From Bisporella sp. PMI_857 (taxonomy: Eukaryota > Ascomycota > Leotiomycetes > Helotiales > Helotiaceae), in NCBI GenBank assembly GCA_021307315.1, contig JAJSPD010000023.1:186001-250000 (forward strand): a stretch of DNA of 64,000 nt. The letters are read 5' to 3'. Under the pieces are notes generated by a model. That model was not told the DNA's origin and ran no database searches. It was given only the letters and a program-made list of their open reading frames with translations. Each line of letters opens with the position of its first letter. The first letter of the stretch is position 1. Made by a program: the position numbers and the translations under genes. Below are positions 44,415 through 55,200 of the stretch, piece by piece.

Positions 44415-47267
44415 ATGGCAGACCTCACGGAGAAAGTAGAAGCTCTTCAGAGACGACTCGACAAGTTGTTGACCATATTCGACCGTATCCGAAAATCTCT
44501 CACCAGTGAGCATCCCAAGCGGCGCCAGTCAGTTCGCAATAAGACCCCAGGCAGACGACCGGAATGGGTGGAGGAAATTTTCCAGCATTTCAATGAAATT
44601 TCAGTAGAATTAAAGAGTGTCAAGAAGACGCTCGACGCACGCCCATCCATAGACAGGGGCAATTCGCCAAGTGATGCAGCAGCGACGAATGGTGAAGCTG
44701 CGCCAGAAGTCGAGTTGCAGCATGAAGCTCCCTCACAATGTCAGTATCCAGAACAGGTGCTTCAAAATGGGCAGCGCGAATCAGTGGCCGCCAATGCACC
44801 TGAGCTAGTGAGGCGCCTATCTCTACGTCCCGGCCAGAATATCATGACAGAAGAGCCTCCGCCACAAGCCTGCCCAGTGCCTGTTGGCTGCGATGTCTCG
44901 CTCATACTACCCACTTCGACCGAACCTCTCAACCGCACGGCTCAGTTAAATAATGCATTACTTGATCCACCGTCAGAGGAAGGAAACACACCAACATTTA
45001 CTTGCAACTACAAAGATATTAGCGGAAACCTAAATGAAGCAAAGTTCGTTCAGTTTTCATCCAATCCATGGGTCAGAAGGAAGGGCTATTTCAAGCTTGC
45101 GGTCCAAGGCTTACCACCTCTCATTGTAGAAGAGGCCTCGTTTAACCAGCCGGGGAAAGATCATTGCACGAATTTCTCATGCCAATTGGATTCTCGAGGA
45201 TTCCTCAAGGTGACTAAAGAACAGAATGAAGAAATTAAGTTCCCCGGCTTTCCACTTCCCGAAAGCCAGAGAGAATCCTGGTCGCAACGATCACTGAAAG
45301 AATTTTGGGAGGGCATACTCAAGGAACCTCCGCAAGATATGCTTTACGTTATCGGAGACCCTCTGTTTCCAGACATTGAGCTTAGTCCTGGGAAAGGTTT
45401 GAAACGAGTAGATGGTTACGAGAAGTTTCGCGGCATCGGGACAACATACGCCTATCTGAGCTTCGGGGTGTCTTTTTCAGTCATGCATGGGGAGGATGCC
45501 AAGTTTCGCTCAATAAACCTGTTACGATCCGGGAAATGCAAATTTTGGCTTGTAGTGGAGCCAGTTTACGAGAAAGAACTGGAGTGTCACATGGGTGAGG
45601 AATTCCCCAAGATGGAAAATTGCTCTCAGGCGTTACGCCACCTGAGCCGTGTTATTACCCCGAGAAAACTGGACGAGTGGAAGATTCCCTACTCTCTTGA
45701 CTATTGCAAGCCAGGAGAGGCCATCGTGACAGAGCCAGGAGCATTTCACCAGGTCTTAAACATGGGATCCAACTACGCTATTGCAATCAATATTTTATAC
45801 GGCTCGTCACCAGCCGTTCCCAACGGTTACAAATTTTGTCAGAAAAGCTGCGACCCGCATGCGATAACGGCAGCCCACTTACGACTCCATGAGGAGGGGG
45901 GTCCACCGGCCAAGGTTCAAGCAAACAAGGGGACGCGTCTGCCGCGAAACAAAGTGCAACCGAATATTATCCCGTCGAAAAGGAAGGCCATTCTGGTCGA
46001 GCCTCAGTCGAGGACGCCACTAGTCCCACCTCAAATAGGTAGTCTTCTGGAGGCAGTTTGTGGGAAAGAGGCCTTTCATCACTTGTGCACTCTGATCTAC
46101 AGCTGGAGAGATCGGCTGAAACCTTTTTTCGAGAATAATGATGGCGAGGCTCGCGCTGTGCGCCTCGTACAGGCCATTGGTGCTTTAGAGAAAAGGTCAC
46201 ACCTCACCGAGTTCTTGGACCGCTTCGCGAAGCTTAAGCTAGTGGAAGTGATAGACGAAGGGAAGGATGGCCGGATGCGTGCAGATCCAGTAGCCATTGC
46301 AAACCTCATAAATGGCCTTGGGTGGGAGAACACCAAGAAGAACCGTAAAAAGTTACATCATTACCTTGAAGATGGCCGGCGATGGAAAGGAATATGTGGC
46401 AGCTTCGACGGCCTCTTGTGCCTCATTCCTCCGAACCGGGAGGATGGGGAAAGTCTCCAGATATCTGGTCGTGTGTGTCATGAGCTCTCTGGCAAAGATA
46501 TAGAGCTGTTTCACTCTCTTCTAAAAGCCAACGAGTTCGTACAGCCTATGTGTCGCGCAGGGAAAACCTTCCAAGCATCGATTTGGTCTGACGCGGAAGT
46601 CCCCGAGTTCAAATGGGAGGCTGAAGATCCTAGAGAGATCTCTCGATTATCCGTGAAAGAGCTGGCTCCCTTCATAGAAAAGTTCTCTGTGATAACGGAA
46701 AATGAGTACAGTCCCGAGAAATATGACTGGCCGAAACCAGACCGTTGGCTTTGGGACTGGCCACAGCACCCTATGTGGGTTCCCTCTTCCGATCGTCAGT
46801 GCGATCTATGCAATATAGAGAAATGCAATTGCATTACTACATGTTTACCTGAGAACAAGCCTCGGATCACGTATGAACGGGGAAAGGGGCAAGGCGTTCG
46901 CGTGAATGGGTCAACCTTTGTAAAAGGTCAAATCCTGGAGGAATATCGCGGGGAAGTCGTACCTCTCGAAACTTATCACGATGGCTGGTCCATGGAGTTT
47001 ATAAGACCCGATCTTGACGATGAGCCTGTCGCTCAGATTTACTCAAGAGAAATGGGTAATTGGGTTAGGAAGGTCAATCACTCGTGTCGCCCTTCTGCAA
47101 AGTTCTGCGTAATGAAGATATCTGGGTTGTGGAGGCAAATGCTCATCGCAATTCAAGACATACCGCATAATGGCGAAATAACGGCCTCTTGTGGGAGGAA
47201 TTTCCTAAAGGGACAGGGAAAAGAATGTTTCTGTGAAGTCTGCAATTCGACACGTCAACGAGGCTGA
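44415..47267 (+). CDS. JmjC-SET fusion protein, 950 aa, single exon
   Basis: The ATG at 44415 (acgATGG context) opens an uninterrupted frame to TGA at 47265-47267. Residues about 3-90 form a charged helical region, and about 90-180 are disordered. Residues about 335-465 form a JmjC domain. It has G-T-T-Y-A-Y-L-S-F-G and V-M-H-G-E-D-A-K-F-R-S-I-N (metal ligands H358 and E360), then K-F-W-L-V-V-E and P-G-A-F-H-Q-V-L-N-M-G (third ligand H445). A helical region follows (about 530-720). A Cys-rich pre-SET-like segment (C-D-L-C-N-I-E-K-C-N-C) lies near residue 800. The SET domain occupies about 823-925, with G-K-G-Q-G-V-R-V, E-E-Y-R-G-E, G-N-W-V-R-K-V-N-H-S-C (888-891) and a post-SET C-F-C-E-V-C. 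The usual catalytic Tyr region (E-L-x-x-D-Y) reads E-I-T-A-S-C, so methyltransferase activity is uncertain. A histone-demethylase-like domain and a methyltransferase-like domain in one chain is very unusual. Confidence 0.85.
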   Translation: MADLTEKVEALQRRLDKLLTIFDRIRKSLTSEHPKRRQSVRNKTPGRRPEWVEEIFQHFNEISVELKSVKKTLDARPSIDRGNSPSDAAATNGEAAPEVELQHEAPSQCQYPEQVLQNGQRESVAANAPELVRRLSLRPGQNIMTEEPPPQACPVPVGCDVSLILPTSTEPLNRTAQLNNALLDPPSEEGNTPTFTCNYKDISGNLNEAKFVQFSSNPWVRRKGYFKLAVQGLPPLIVEEASFNQPGKDHCTNFSCQLDSRGFLKVTKEQNEEIKFPGFPLPESQRESWSQRSLKEFWEGILKEPPQDMLYVIGDPLFPDIELSPGKGLKRVDGYEKFRGIGTTYAYLSFGVSFSVMHGEDAKFRSINLLRSGKCKFWLVVEPVYEKELECHMGEEFPKMENCSQALRHLSRVITPRKLDEWKIPYSLDYCKPGEAIVTEPGAFHQVLNMGSNYAIAINILYGSSPAVPNGYKFCQKSCDPHAITAAHLRLHEEGGPPAKVQANKGTRLPRNKVQPNIIPSKRKAILVEPQSRTPLVPPQIGSLLEAVCGKEAFHHLCTLIYSWRDRLKPFFENNDGEARAVRLVQAIGALEKRSHLTEFLDRFAKLKLVEVIDEGKDGRMRADPVAIANLINGLGWENTKKNRKKLHHYLEDGRRWKGICGSFDGLLCLIPPNREDGESLQISGRVCHELSGKDIELFHSLLKANEFVQPMCRAGKTFQASIWSDAEVPEFKWEAEDPREISRLSVKELAPFIEKFSVITENEYSPEKYDWPKPDRWLWDWPQHPMWVPSSDRQCDLCNIEKCNCITTCLPENKPRITYERGKGQGVRVNGSTFVKGQILEEYRGEVVPLETYHDGWSMEFIRPDLDDEPVAQIYSREMGNWVRKVNHSCRPSAKFCVMKISGLWRQMLIAIQDIPHNGEITASCGRNFLKGQGKECFCEVCNSTRQRG

Positions 47268-47270
47268 TCG

Positions 47271-47313
47271 TGCACGGGCCACAGTGCCGAACTTTGGCAC
47301 TGTGGCCCGTGCA
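47271..47313 (+). terminator. Perfect 18-bp hairpin just after the JmjC-SET stop codon
   Basis: TGCACGGGCCACAGTGCC (47271-47288) and its exact reverse complement (47296-47313) flank the 7-nt loop GAACTTT. The hairpin begins 4 nt after the stop codon. It would form a very stable stem in the 3' UTR. It might affect 3' end formation or stability of the mRNA, but its role is unknown, and calling it a terminator is only a convenience. Confidence 0.6.
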
Positions 47314-48177
47314 TGGAGTCAGAGCCGCAGACTCCCAGAGAAAGGCAGGCCATCATGTGATCTGGAATTGAACATTTCTACTTTTTGCGGTATTTAACTA
47401 CACCTATTATTATTGCCAACTTGAAGACATGACGAAGTAGGGATGTTGAGTACAGATAGAGGCAACAGGATAGCTTCACCAAAGAGTGATAATGTCCTTC
47501 CCACTTAGAGCCCAGACTTATGTAGACACGGGAGGAAGACAATGCCTTGCCCAACCACCGTGCAATGGAGGAAAGTGTGCGAGCTTCCCATGGAGGGTAA
47601 ATAACTAGTGGTCAGGTGAAGTGAAGGTTCAAGGATTAATATGAAAAGAAGGTTGGTATGGCCCACGAAAATATGGCCGGGCTGCTACCACGTCAAGCTC
47701 GCGGGATCATCAGGAGCCTGAAAACATGGATCTGCAGAACCTGAGAGTTTCAAGATAGATTCTTCAAGGATGGCAGTGTCTAGAGAAACTCAGGGCTATA
47801 CAGGAAAAGCTACTGTGTGCGTAAAAATGGTTGTCCAACGAACAAAATGTGGTTGCCGGGCAGAAGTACGCCAAGGTGCCACTTTGAATCACGAAGGAGT
47901 GCAAAAATTGTGAGTGAGAACTGTATTGTTTGAGGATGTGCTTGATAGCTCATTTGCCTTATTTCAACGTTAATTCAGTTCCCTTTTGATCAATTTCCTA
48001 TAACTGATCATATTTTAACCTCTCTTGGTGCAAATGGTTGATGCCTTTGCTCTAAGCACAAGGTAGCTATGATGCGTTCTAGTTGATACTGCTCATAGCG
48101 CCTCATCGCGGTCATGCCCAACGGCTTAGCATGTCGGCCCTTTAAGATCCAACAATGGTCATCGCTTGCTTCTGTGC
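47314..48177. other. Intergenic region after the hairpin
   Basis: No coding frame of interest. This stretch separates the convergent JmjC-SET (plus) and RING-patatin (minus) genes. Confidence 0.4.
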
Positions 48178-51146
48178 TCACTCAATTATATACGGATTTG
48201 GGTTGCCCATTAAAGTTCCAGTGTAAGCACGCCTACGCTCACTACTCCCAAAAACGCAATTAAGCTTCTGATCAGCTATCAGGGTGTTAATGATATAGGG
48301 GCAGTTGCTAATACTCATGATTGACTTCGTGATACCGTCAATCCGTATATCGAGCACGGTATCGAGGGATGGCATCTCGAGCTCAAAATATTTTGAGAAG
48401 CCGACTCCTTCACGCATTTGATTGTATATCTGGTTTGTGATACAAGGTACCACTTGTCCAGCATAGTAGAAATGCGCTTTCGTCTTTTGTAGTCGAGTGA
48501 CCAACATCTGGTAAGCTTCCGTATCAGAGCGGAGTCGACAGCGAATATTCCCAGTGCATCGAAATCCGATATCAACTAGTTGTGGTACCGCCAAAAGCTC
48601 AATATAGAATAGGGATGCAAGCAGTCGATCAGCGCCATTCACTGCATTCTGGTCCGCATCGTATAAGTAGCGTTGGTCAATTATACACGGGATGGATGGA
48701 ATTTTGGGCGGGGGATCTCCAGGGTTTTCGCCCAAGCAAATGAGAACATCTACTGGCTTTCGCTGACGAGACCAGATCACGTCTTGTTCTCTCAAAGTCA
48801 TGTCTATAAGCCCATTAGTGCTCTTTCGTTTCTTCTGTTTGTATCCTAGAAATGGTTTTGTGCTACAACGAGTTAGTTTTGAATTCAGATAAGTTTGTAT
48901 TTATATAGAATTACCTAGTCGAAACTCGAGCACTGCATCTTATTAGTCGAGGCTACAATCATAATGCTTCTAGCTTACATTTCCCAAAGAAAAATCTCTC
49001 GCTTGGTATTACGTGGGCGTATCAATATTTCTCCCTCGGATTTGTGTGTACTTTTATTGTAATTCGCAAATATACATGGTACCGAATTCTTTTCCGTCAT
49101 TACTGCTATCGATATTTTGGTTTGCCAATTGCACTGGAATAATCTTCCTCCCGGAGTGAAAACCTTCTTCAGAGTATGATTGATGGAAGGTTTAAAGCTC
49201 AGTGACTTTTTCCATTGTTGGGCATTAAAGATAGATTCTTGTATCGATGACCAATGTTTTACAGGTTTTTTGTTGATCCTGACCTCATGTGTCCCAGGAC
49301 CGGTGATCCTTTCGCCCTTCTCTAAAGGTATAAGAGAATTGTTGAAAAGCTCCTCTTGGCAATCATCGATACTCTTACCATTACAGAATATCTGAAGGCT
49401 CACTAAAGAGCCTATCCATTTTATTAGCAATTGCTTGGACTCCGTACATCTATGGATATTTACGTACCCGGACCAGCGGCGGTGCATATGTCGAACAGAT
49501 CTGGAAGCCTTACAGGTAGTCCGATGTTTTTCTCGAGTGTTTTTAGTCTTTGTAGATCAAACTTATCATGGCCATCGAAAGTCAAGCATCGGACGCCGGC
49601 TGTATATGGTTTCAAATGGAATTCGACTTGATTAGAACCCTGACACAAGGGACAATGCTTTATTGAAAACATCCATGGATCTTCTCCAAAAGTCCAGCCA
49701 TAAGTAGCAACACACGGATCGCATAGCGAATGGCCACAAGACAACACTCGCTGAGGCGGCCGTGCAATACAACTGAGACATGTTCTATGGCTAAATATTT
49801 CCGCCCATACACCAGAGAACTTAGTTAGAATCTCTTGGTGCATATCGGACATACCACTGGAGCGATCGTAGCATTGTTGTATTTGCTGAGAGAAGGTTGT
49901 TTTAACTTTCAACCGGAACTGCATGAAGGTCTCCGGGTCAAGTACGTTGACCTCATTCTGTAATTGTCTTAGAACTTCGCTATACCAACTTTCAAACATA
50001 TATTCAGGATCGAAGGCTATGCAAGCGTGAGTCATTGTAGACAACTTCTAGAGTACACCTACTATGCATATTAGGCGGATAGGCATCAAGAGCAAGTGCT
50101 GAGGCAATGACAGGCGCTACAAACACCATCAAAAATGGAGGTTTCGATAGCTTCATCAAGGTAGCAAGATGCAAATGAAAGTCCCCGGGGATTGGATTCT
50201 CAATGCGCGCTGCTTTGATAAATTCGAATGGCGTGACGATATCCTTCGCAAAATGAATACAAGCTGAGTGAAAGAGTGACTTCAGGTGCTGCGTCGAGAA
50301 TGCCATTCTGGCAGAAATCCGAAGGTTCTGAACATCTTGAGATTCTTGTAGAATTCTTGTCCTCAGCCTGTCGACCTGTTTCGATCTGATGCCGACATTC
50401 CCCTCACCTATCCGTAAGAGCGGAACAACTCGAATGTCCCCAAACTGGCCTCGAAGTAATTCGTTAAAATCGTTGTCGGAAAGAGGATCTTTACTCTTCT
50501 GCATCAAAGAAGAGCTTCTTTTATCTGTTTCTTGCCGAAGCTGTTGCATAAATGCTATTGTTGCGAGCTTCTCATCAAATGTGCTAATCTCATCCCACTC
50601 TACTACGATCAATATCTTTGAATTGACAGATATCGGTTGCTTTGATACTCTATTGCTCATGACTATGAGCCATGATGCTAGAATACTTGCAACTTTACGA
50701 GTGCCACCGAAATCGCTTGCAAAGAAACAAGCGAGTGTACTGAATGGAAGGACAAGCTGGGAGTATACCAAAGTTGGCACTGAGTTGGAATCAATTGAAC
50801 ACCATCGAAGAGAATGATGCTCCGTTTCACCTAATCTGGTTCGAGCTAAAGCCTTTTTCCATCTTGACATATCATGCATTTCACAATCGGCTATCAGAAT
50901 TGGCGACTGAGATTCATTGTAACCAGTAACATTATTCAGATGAATTTTGTCATGGTCGAGTGTATTACGAACGGAAAATATCTCTGCTAAATATAGCGTT
51001 TTAACTTTTTTCCCTATGAACATAACAATTTGTGGATATGAAGAATCTTTGATGCTTGAAAGGGGTCTGAAATGCTCTTCAAGAACTGGATTGCAATCTG
51101 GGCTACGTAGTAGCCTCAGATCAAGCCAGGTAGATGATGGCAGCAT
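48178..51146 (-). CDS. RING plus patatin-like (PLP) protein, five exons, about 921 aa, catalytic sites lost
   Basis: Minus-strand exons are 51146-50063, 50016-49468, 49402-48979, 48938-48915 (24 nt) and 48862-48178. Introns of 40-66 nt have GTAGGT, GTACGT, GTAAGC and GTAATT donors, and phase is kept at each. Residues 1-360 are an unassigned N-terminal region. A RING-like finger follows: C-L-S-C, C-G-H-S-L-C-D-P-C, then C-P-L-C about 23 residues on. The patatin fold starts immediately after it, with R-C-L-T-F-D-G-H and L-K-T-L-E-K-N-I-G-L-P, D-L-F-D-I-C-T-A-A-G and V-S-L-Q-I-F-C-N-G-K-S-I-D-D-C. The second catalytic region is E-I-C-S-A-R-V-S-T-S-T-K-P-F-L-G. Against the family, the oxyanion DGGGxRG, the GxSxG nucleophile (here C-T-A-A-G) and the DG[GA] aspartate are all changed, so lipase activity is not expected. 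PLP genes are a known Starship accessory class. Confidence 0.75.
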
Positions 51147-51463
51147 ATTGGGTATGTCATGTTCAAGTTTGCTTGCCTTCTTGGCTTATAATATCTCCTC
51201 TGCATGGCACACGAGATTTCCCGACCTCAATGAATTTGATTCCGAGATATCAGTTTCTAATTCAATCATCAATATTCTCAAAAAGCCGAAACAAAAACAT
51301 AAATTAGAAATTTTAAAAATAAAACACACTTTACTAATTTAGCATCGAACTCTAAGCACCATACAGCCTATTGCCAGGTAGGTGTAGGTGACGTGACCAC
51401 ATGAGTCACGTGAACATATCTACATGCGTACCAACAGGCTTGGTGTTTCCTATTATTCGTATT

Positions 51464-52100
51464 TCTTTTTCTAATATTATAATTTTTGTAATATTAATAT
51501 TGAATTTTCTTATATTAATTTTGGTAATATTAAATTTTGTAGTATTAGTTTTTGTAGTATTAGTTTTTGTAGTATTAATTTTTGTAGTATTAAGTTTTGT
51601 AGTATTAAGTTTTGTAGTATTAAATTTTGTAGTATTAAATTTTCTAATATTAATTTTTGTAGTATTAAGTTTTCTAATATTAATTTTTCTAATATTAATT
51701 TTTGTAATATTAATTTTTCTAATATTAATTTTTGTAATATTAAGTTTTCTAATATTAAGTTTTCTAATATTAATTTTTGTAGTATTAAGTTTTCTAATAT
51801 TAAGTTTTCTAATATTAATTTTTGTAGTATTAATTAATTTTTGTAATATTAATTTTTGTAGTATTAAGTTTTCTAATATTAAGTTTTCTAATATTAAGTT
51901 TTCTAATATTAAGTTTTCTAGTATTAAGTTTTCTAATATTAATTTTTGTAGTATTAAGTTTTCTAATATTAAGTTTTGTAATATTAATTTTTGTAGTATT
52001 AATTTTTGTAGTATTAATTTTGTAGTATAATTTTTGTAGTATTAATTTTTGTAGTATTAAATTTTTTAATACTAACTTTTGTAGTATTAGTGTTAATTTT
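51464..52100. repeat. 15-bp AT-rich minisatellite
   Basis: About 640 bp of near-perfect tandem copies of units such as TTTTGTAGTATTAAG and TTTTCTAATATTAAT. Because the unit length is a multiple of three, both strands read as long hydrophobic or Lys/Asn/Thr-rich open frames (51401-52030 plus, 51830-52111 minus). I regard these as non-genic. It fills the divergent intergenic space between the patatin-like gene (minus) and the DUF3723 gene (plus). Confidence 0.9.
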
Positions 52101-52141
52101 TTAAATATCAATTTCTAAATATCAAATCTAATAATTCATAA

Positions 52142-52157
52142 CCCCCCCCCCCCCCCC
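52142..52157 (+). repeat. C homopolymer (16 nt)
   Basis: An uninterrupted run of 16 C next to the minisatellite and about 70 bp upstream of the DUF3723 start codon. Length is likely to vary and could be a sequencing or assembly weak point. Confidence 0.9.
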
Positions 52158-52228
52158 AAATTACTGACCCTAAATATTTGCGGGAAATGTAAGGGAAGAT
52201 TGAATAGCAATTTTGTTCGTATTCAATA

Positions 52229-55200
52229 ATGAGTATCAACTTGAGCAAAAGTGTTGGTATAGGAACCATCAGTGTACACTCTCTTACCTTCTACTCTCCA
52301 TTTGATCGTGAAAAAGACGATAGCATAACCGCTTTCTTAGTGGAGGTGTATCAGAAGAGTAAGAAGGGTTGTGATCGCGCTAACCCGAAATTCTACATCT
52401 CCGCAGTTGTTTGTGAGAATGAACTTATGAATATCCTCGAGTTCTCATCTCTGACCCTATCCAACCTCCAACGCTCGACCATAGATGCGACTTATAGACC
52501 AAGTCTACATACTGGAGGTTCAAAGCTCTTGTGCCTCTTCGGGAAGCATCGGATAGAAGCCGCAAAACTCTTCCTCCATCCTCAGGATGCATGGTGGACA
52601 ATTGAGCTATTTTTAAGCGAGCCTGGAATTACACCACATATTTCAACTGGGAATCATGAAACCAATTTCTCTGATGGCGAAGTATATAGGAAAGTGCGCT
52701 ATTTTAAAGAAGAAGAAGATATTGTTCAAGAATGGATGCTTAATTTGAGTAATTCCAAAAGGACAATCCTACAACGACTTTTGAGAGATCCACTCAAGAA
52801 ATCATTCGATTTACTCCTCGATTTCCCTGGGCTCTGGTGCGGTCTAGAACTCGGGAATATTACAAGGCATATTTCTTTGCGATGCCCTGAGCCAATTGCG
52901 AACTATCTAGAGCACAATATCTTGGAAGCATGGAACAACATTACATTAAAAGAGATTCAATTACGACGCTTTGTTGACATAGGGACTGTTCGCAACTTGG
53001 AGAACAGGTGCCCTGCCAACAGTGTATCGGATCGAGATTATATCATTCGCGCCATGGACAAAAATATCATATTCCCAGGCATCAGCGATCCAGACAAGCG
53101 TCGAAAGATAAAACTAGCAATACTTGAATTGAAACTTATCATACCTAGTCTTAAAACTTTTCACGAGAACCTTAACTACTTCGAAATAGGCGTCAAAATA
53201 ATCAAAAACCTAATCTGCACTAAAAAAGTAAAAGTCAGCCTTCGTCAATACATGGCCTCGCCTCGTATGTGGCGTCCACCACCAGCCCCGATCGTAGAGG
53301 TTAATGACTTTGAATTCAGACGCATAACGCTAAATCTAAACGAGGAAGAGTATTCGGAGATTGCATTTCTACACCTGTTCGTAATAGTTCTACGTCAATT
53401 TGCTTCGCTGAGTAAGCATTCCCCTCGGATAGATTCTAAACAGGAGGTCATACATGGCGCTATCGATCCACAACAGCAATATTGGTGCTTAAGGCGAGCG
53501 CAAATGCTGGGTTACCACAGCGAAAAGATTAAACAAGGCTTACTAGATTTACGAAACTTTAGCCTACCATATAAAAGGCTGCATGCTACGCCACTATCCG
53601 TGGGCGAAGGGCCACGCCGACGATGTGGTCGACCGTTCGTCAATGCTTACAAGGAAATACGAGCTAAGCTATTTATTCCAAACATGGCTGCAGCTGCCAA
53701 AGAACCGACTTTAGAACCATCTGTTATGTTTGTTCAGCAAGATTTCATGCGAGCATTCTTTGGCACTACATGGAGTAAAATTTTGTTGGAACACAACTTT
53801 TCGATTCCCATAGCTCCATCATCTATCCTAGTTGCAGACCAGGGCTGTCAAAACCTCCCGGAGGACCAACCTGCCAGATCGTCTGCTTTGGATTCCTACA
53901 ATGCTTCAGAGCATAACTTCAGACAGCCGAGATACCATACCACATCCGCGAACTCGAGTATAACCTCGACTAGTCAAAGTCCATCGAGATTATCAGGTGC
54001 TTCCACAGTACGCTATGGTACGCCATCGTCGGCGTTGGTCGATCTGACGCAGCGCTTAGAAACCACCTTCCGTGGTGATGAGCGAGAGAGCGGGACTTCG
54101 TTAAGAAATGTCTCATTTGACGAACTTTCTCACCGAGATGAAATAGACGCTATCTACGAATTTTACAATTCACAAAACGCAGCACAAGGTGGAAATGAAG
54201 TCATGCAAAGTCCCATGAATGAACAGGCATCACTTGGCCTTGATGCAGCGCCTGGATCTCACGCAGACGTGAATGGAAGAACTACGCAGTCCCTACGTTC
54301 GATCGCCAATATAGAAAGCGTGGAAATCCAACCACAAAGCCCTCGTTCTTTCCTTACATCCGGTCCTAGTATTTCCAGCTTGAGCGAAGTATCAGGCGAC
54401 TTGAGTATGATTGACCAAAGATATCGATCGTTCCTCACTTCTGCAAATATATCCCCAGCGCATACACCACAAACCCGTACACAGCATGAAACCACGACAA
54501 GATTTTCAAACGACAGCATATTTGTGCCAGATAAGCGCTCCTTTCTTGGTTCGAGTGACGGCACCGACCAGGATAGAGCGTGTACACCGCAGCGCATAGA
54601 TAGCATCATGCCATCGCATCGATCATTTCTTGACCAGACGGAAGAGCGTTCGCCAATACGGGCTTTTGGGTCTAACTTTATGATGAGTGATGAAGAGTCC
54701 CAATTTCCACCATCGCACCGATCGTTTCTTGACTCTGCGATGGAGGAGCGTTTGTCAACACGGGCTTCTGGGTCTCTCGTTATGATGAGCGATGAAGAGT
54801 CTCAGTTTCCGCAATCGCATCGATCATTTCTTGACCCAACAAAATGCAGCAGCACTCAAAGCACAGGTAGTAGTATACAAGTAAGTTGATTCAATGCTTC
54901 GAGCCTCATCTTCCAACTATTTCTGACAGCGCTGAGGAGTTGTTATCATCCCCAAAGTGTCGCTCTTTTCTTGAACCCAGGGTTGGCACTAGCTTGCACC
55001 GAGATTCTGCTAGAATTTCAGAGACCACAACGTCTGAAACAACTTCGATGCTAGTGCAAGAACGGCGATCTTTATTAAGCCCGAGCCCATCAGGCGAACA
55101 GGAAAGAGAAGTTTCACCGAAGTCTGGTAGTTGCCTACAACAACCCGGACTTAACTCGAATATGGAGATCACTTGTAACACAACTCAAATGAAAGAGAAG

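Noticed and set aside
51401..52111. Long open frames on both strands (209 and 93 codons)
   Set aside because: They are the translation of a 15-bp minisatellite, whose unit is a multiple of three. Hydrophobic or Lys/Asn/Thr repeats appear on opposite strands without any other coding sign.
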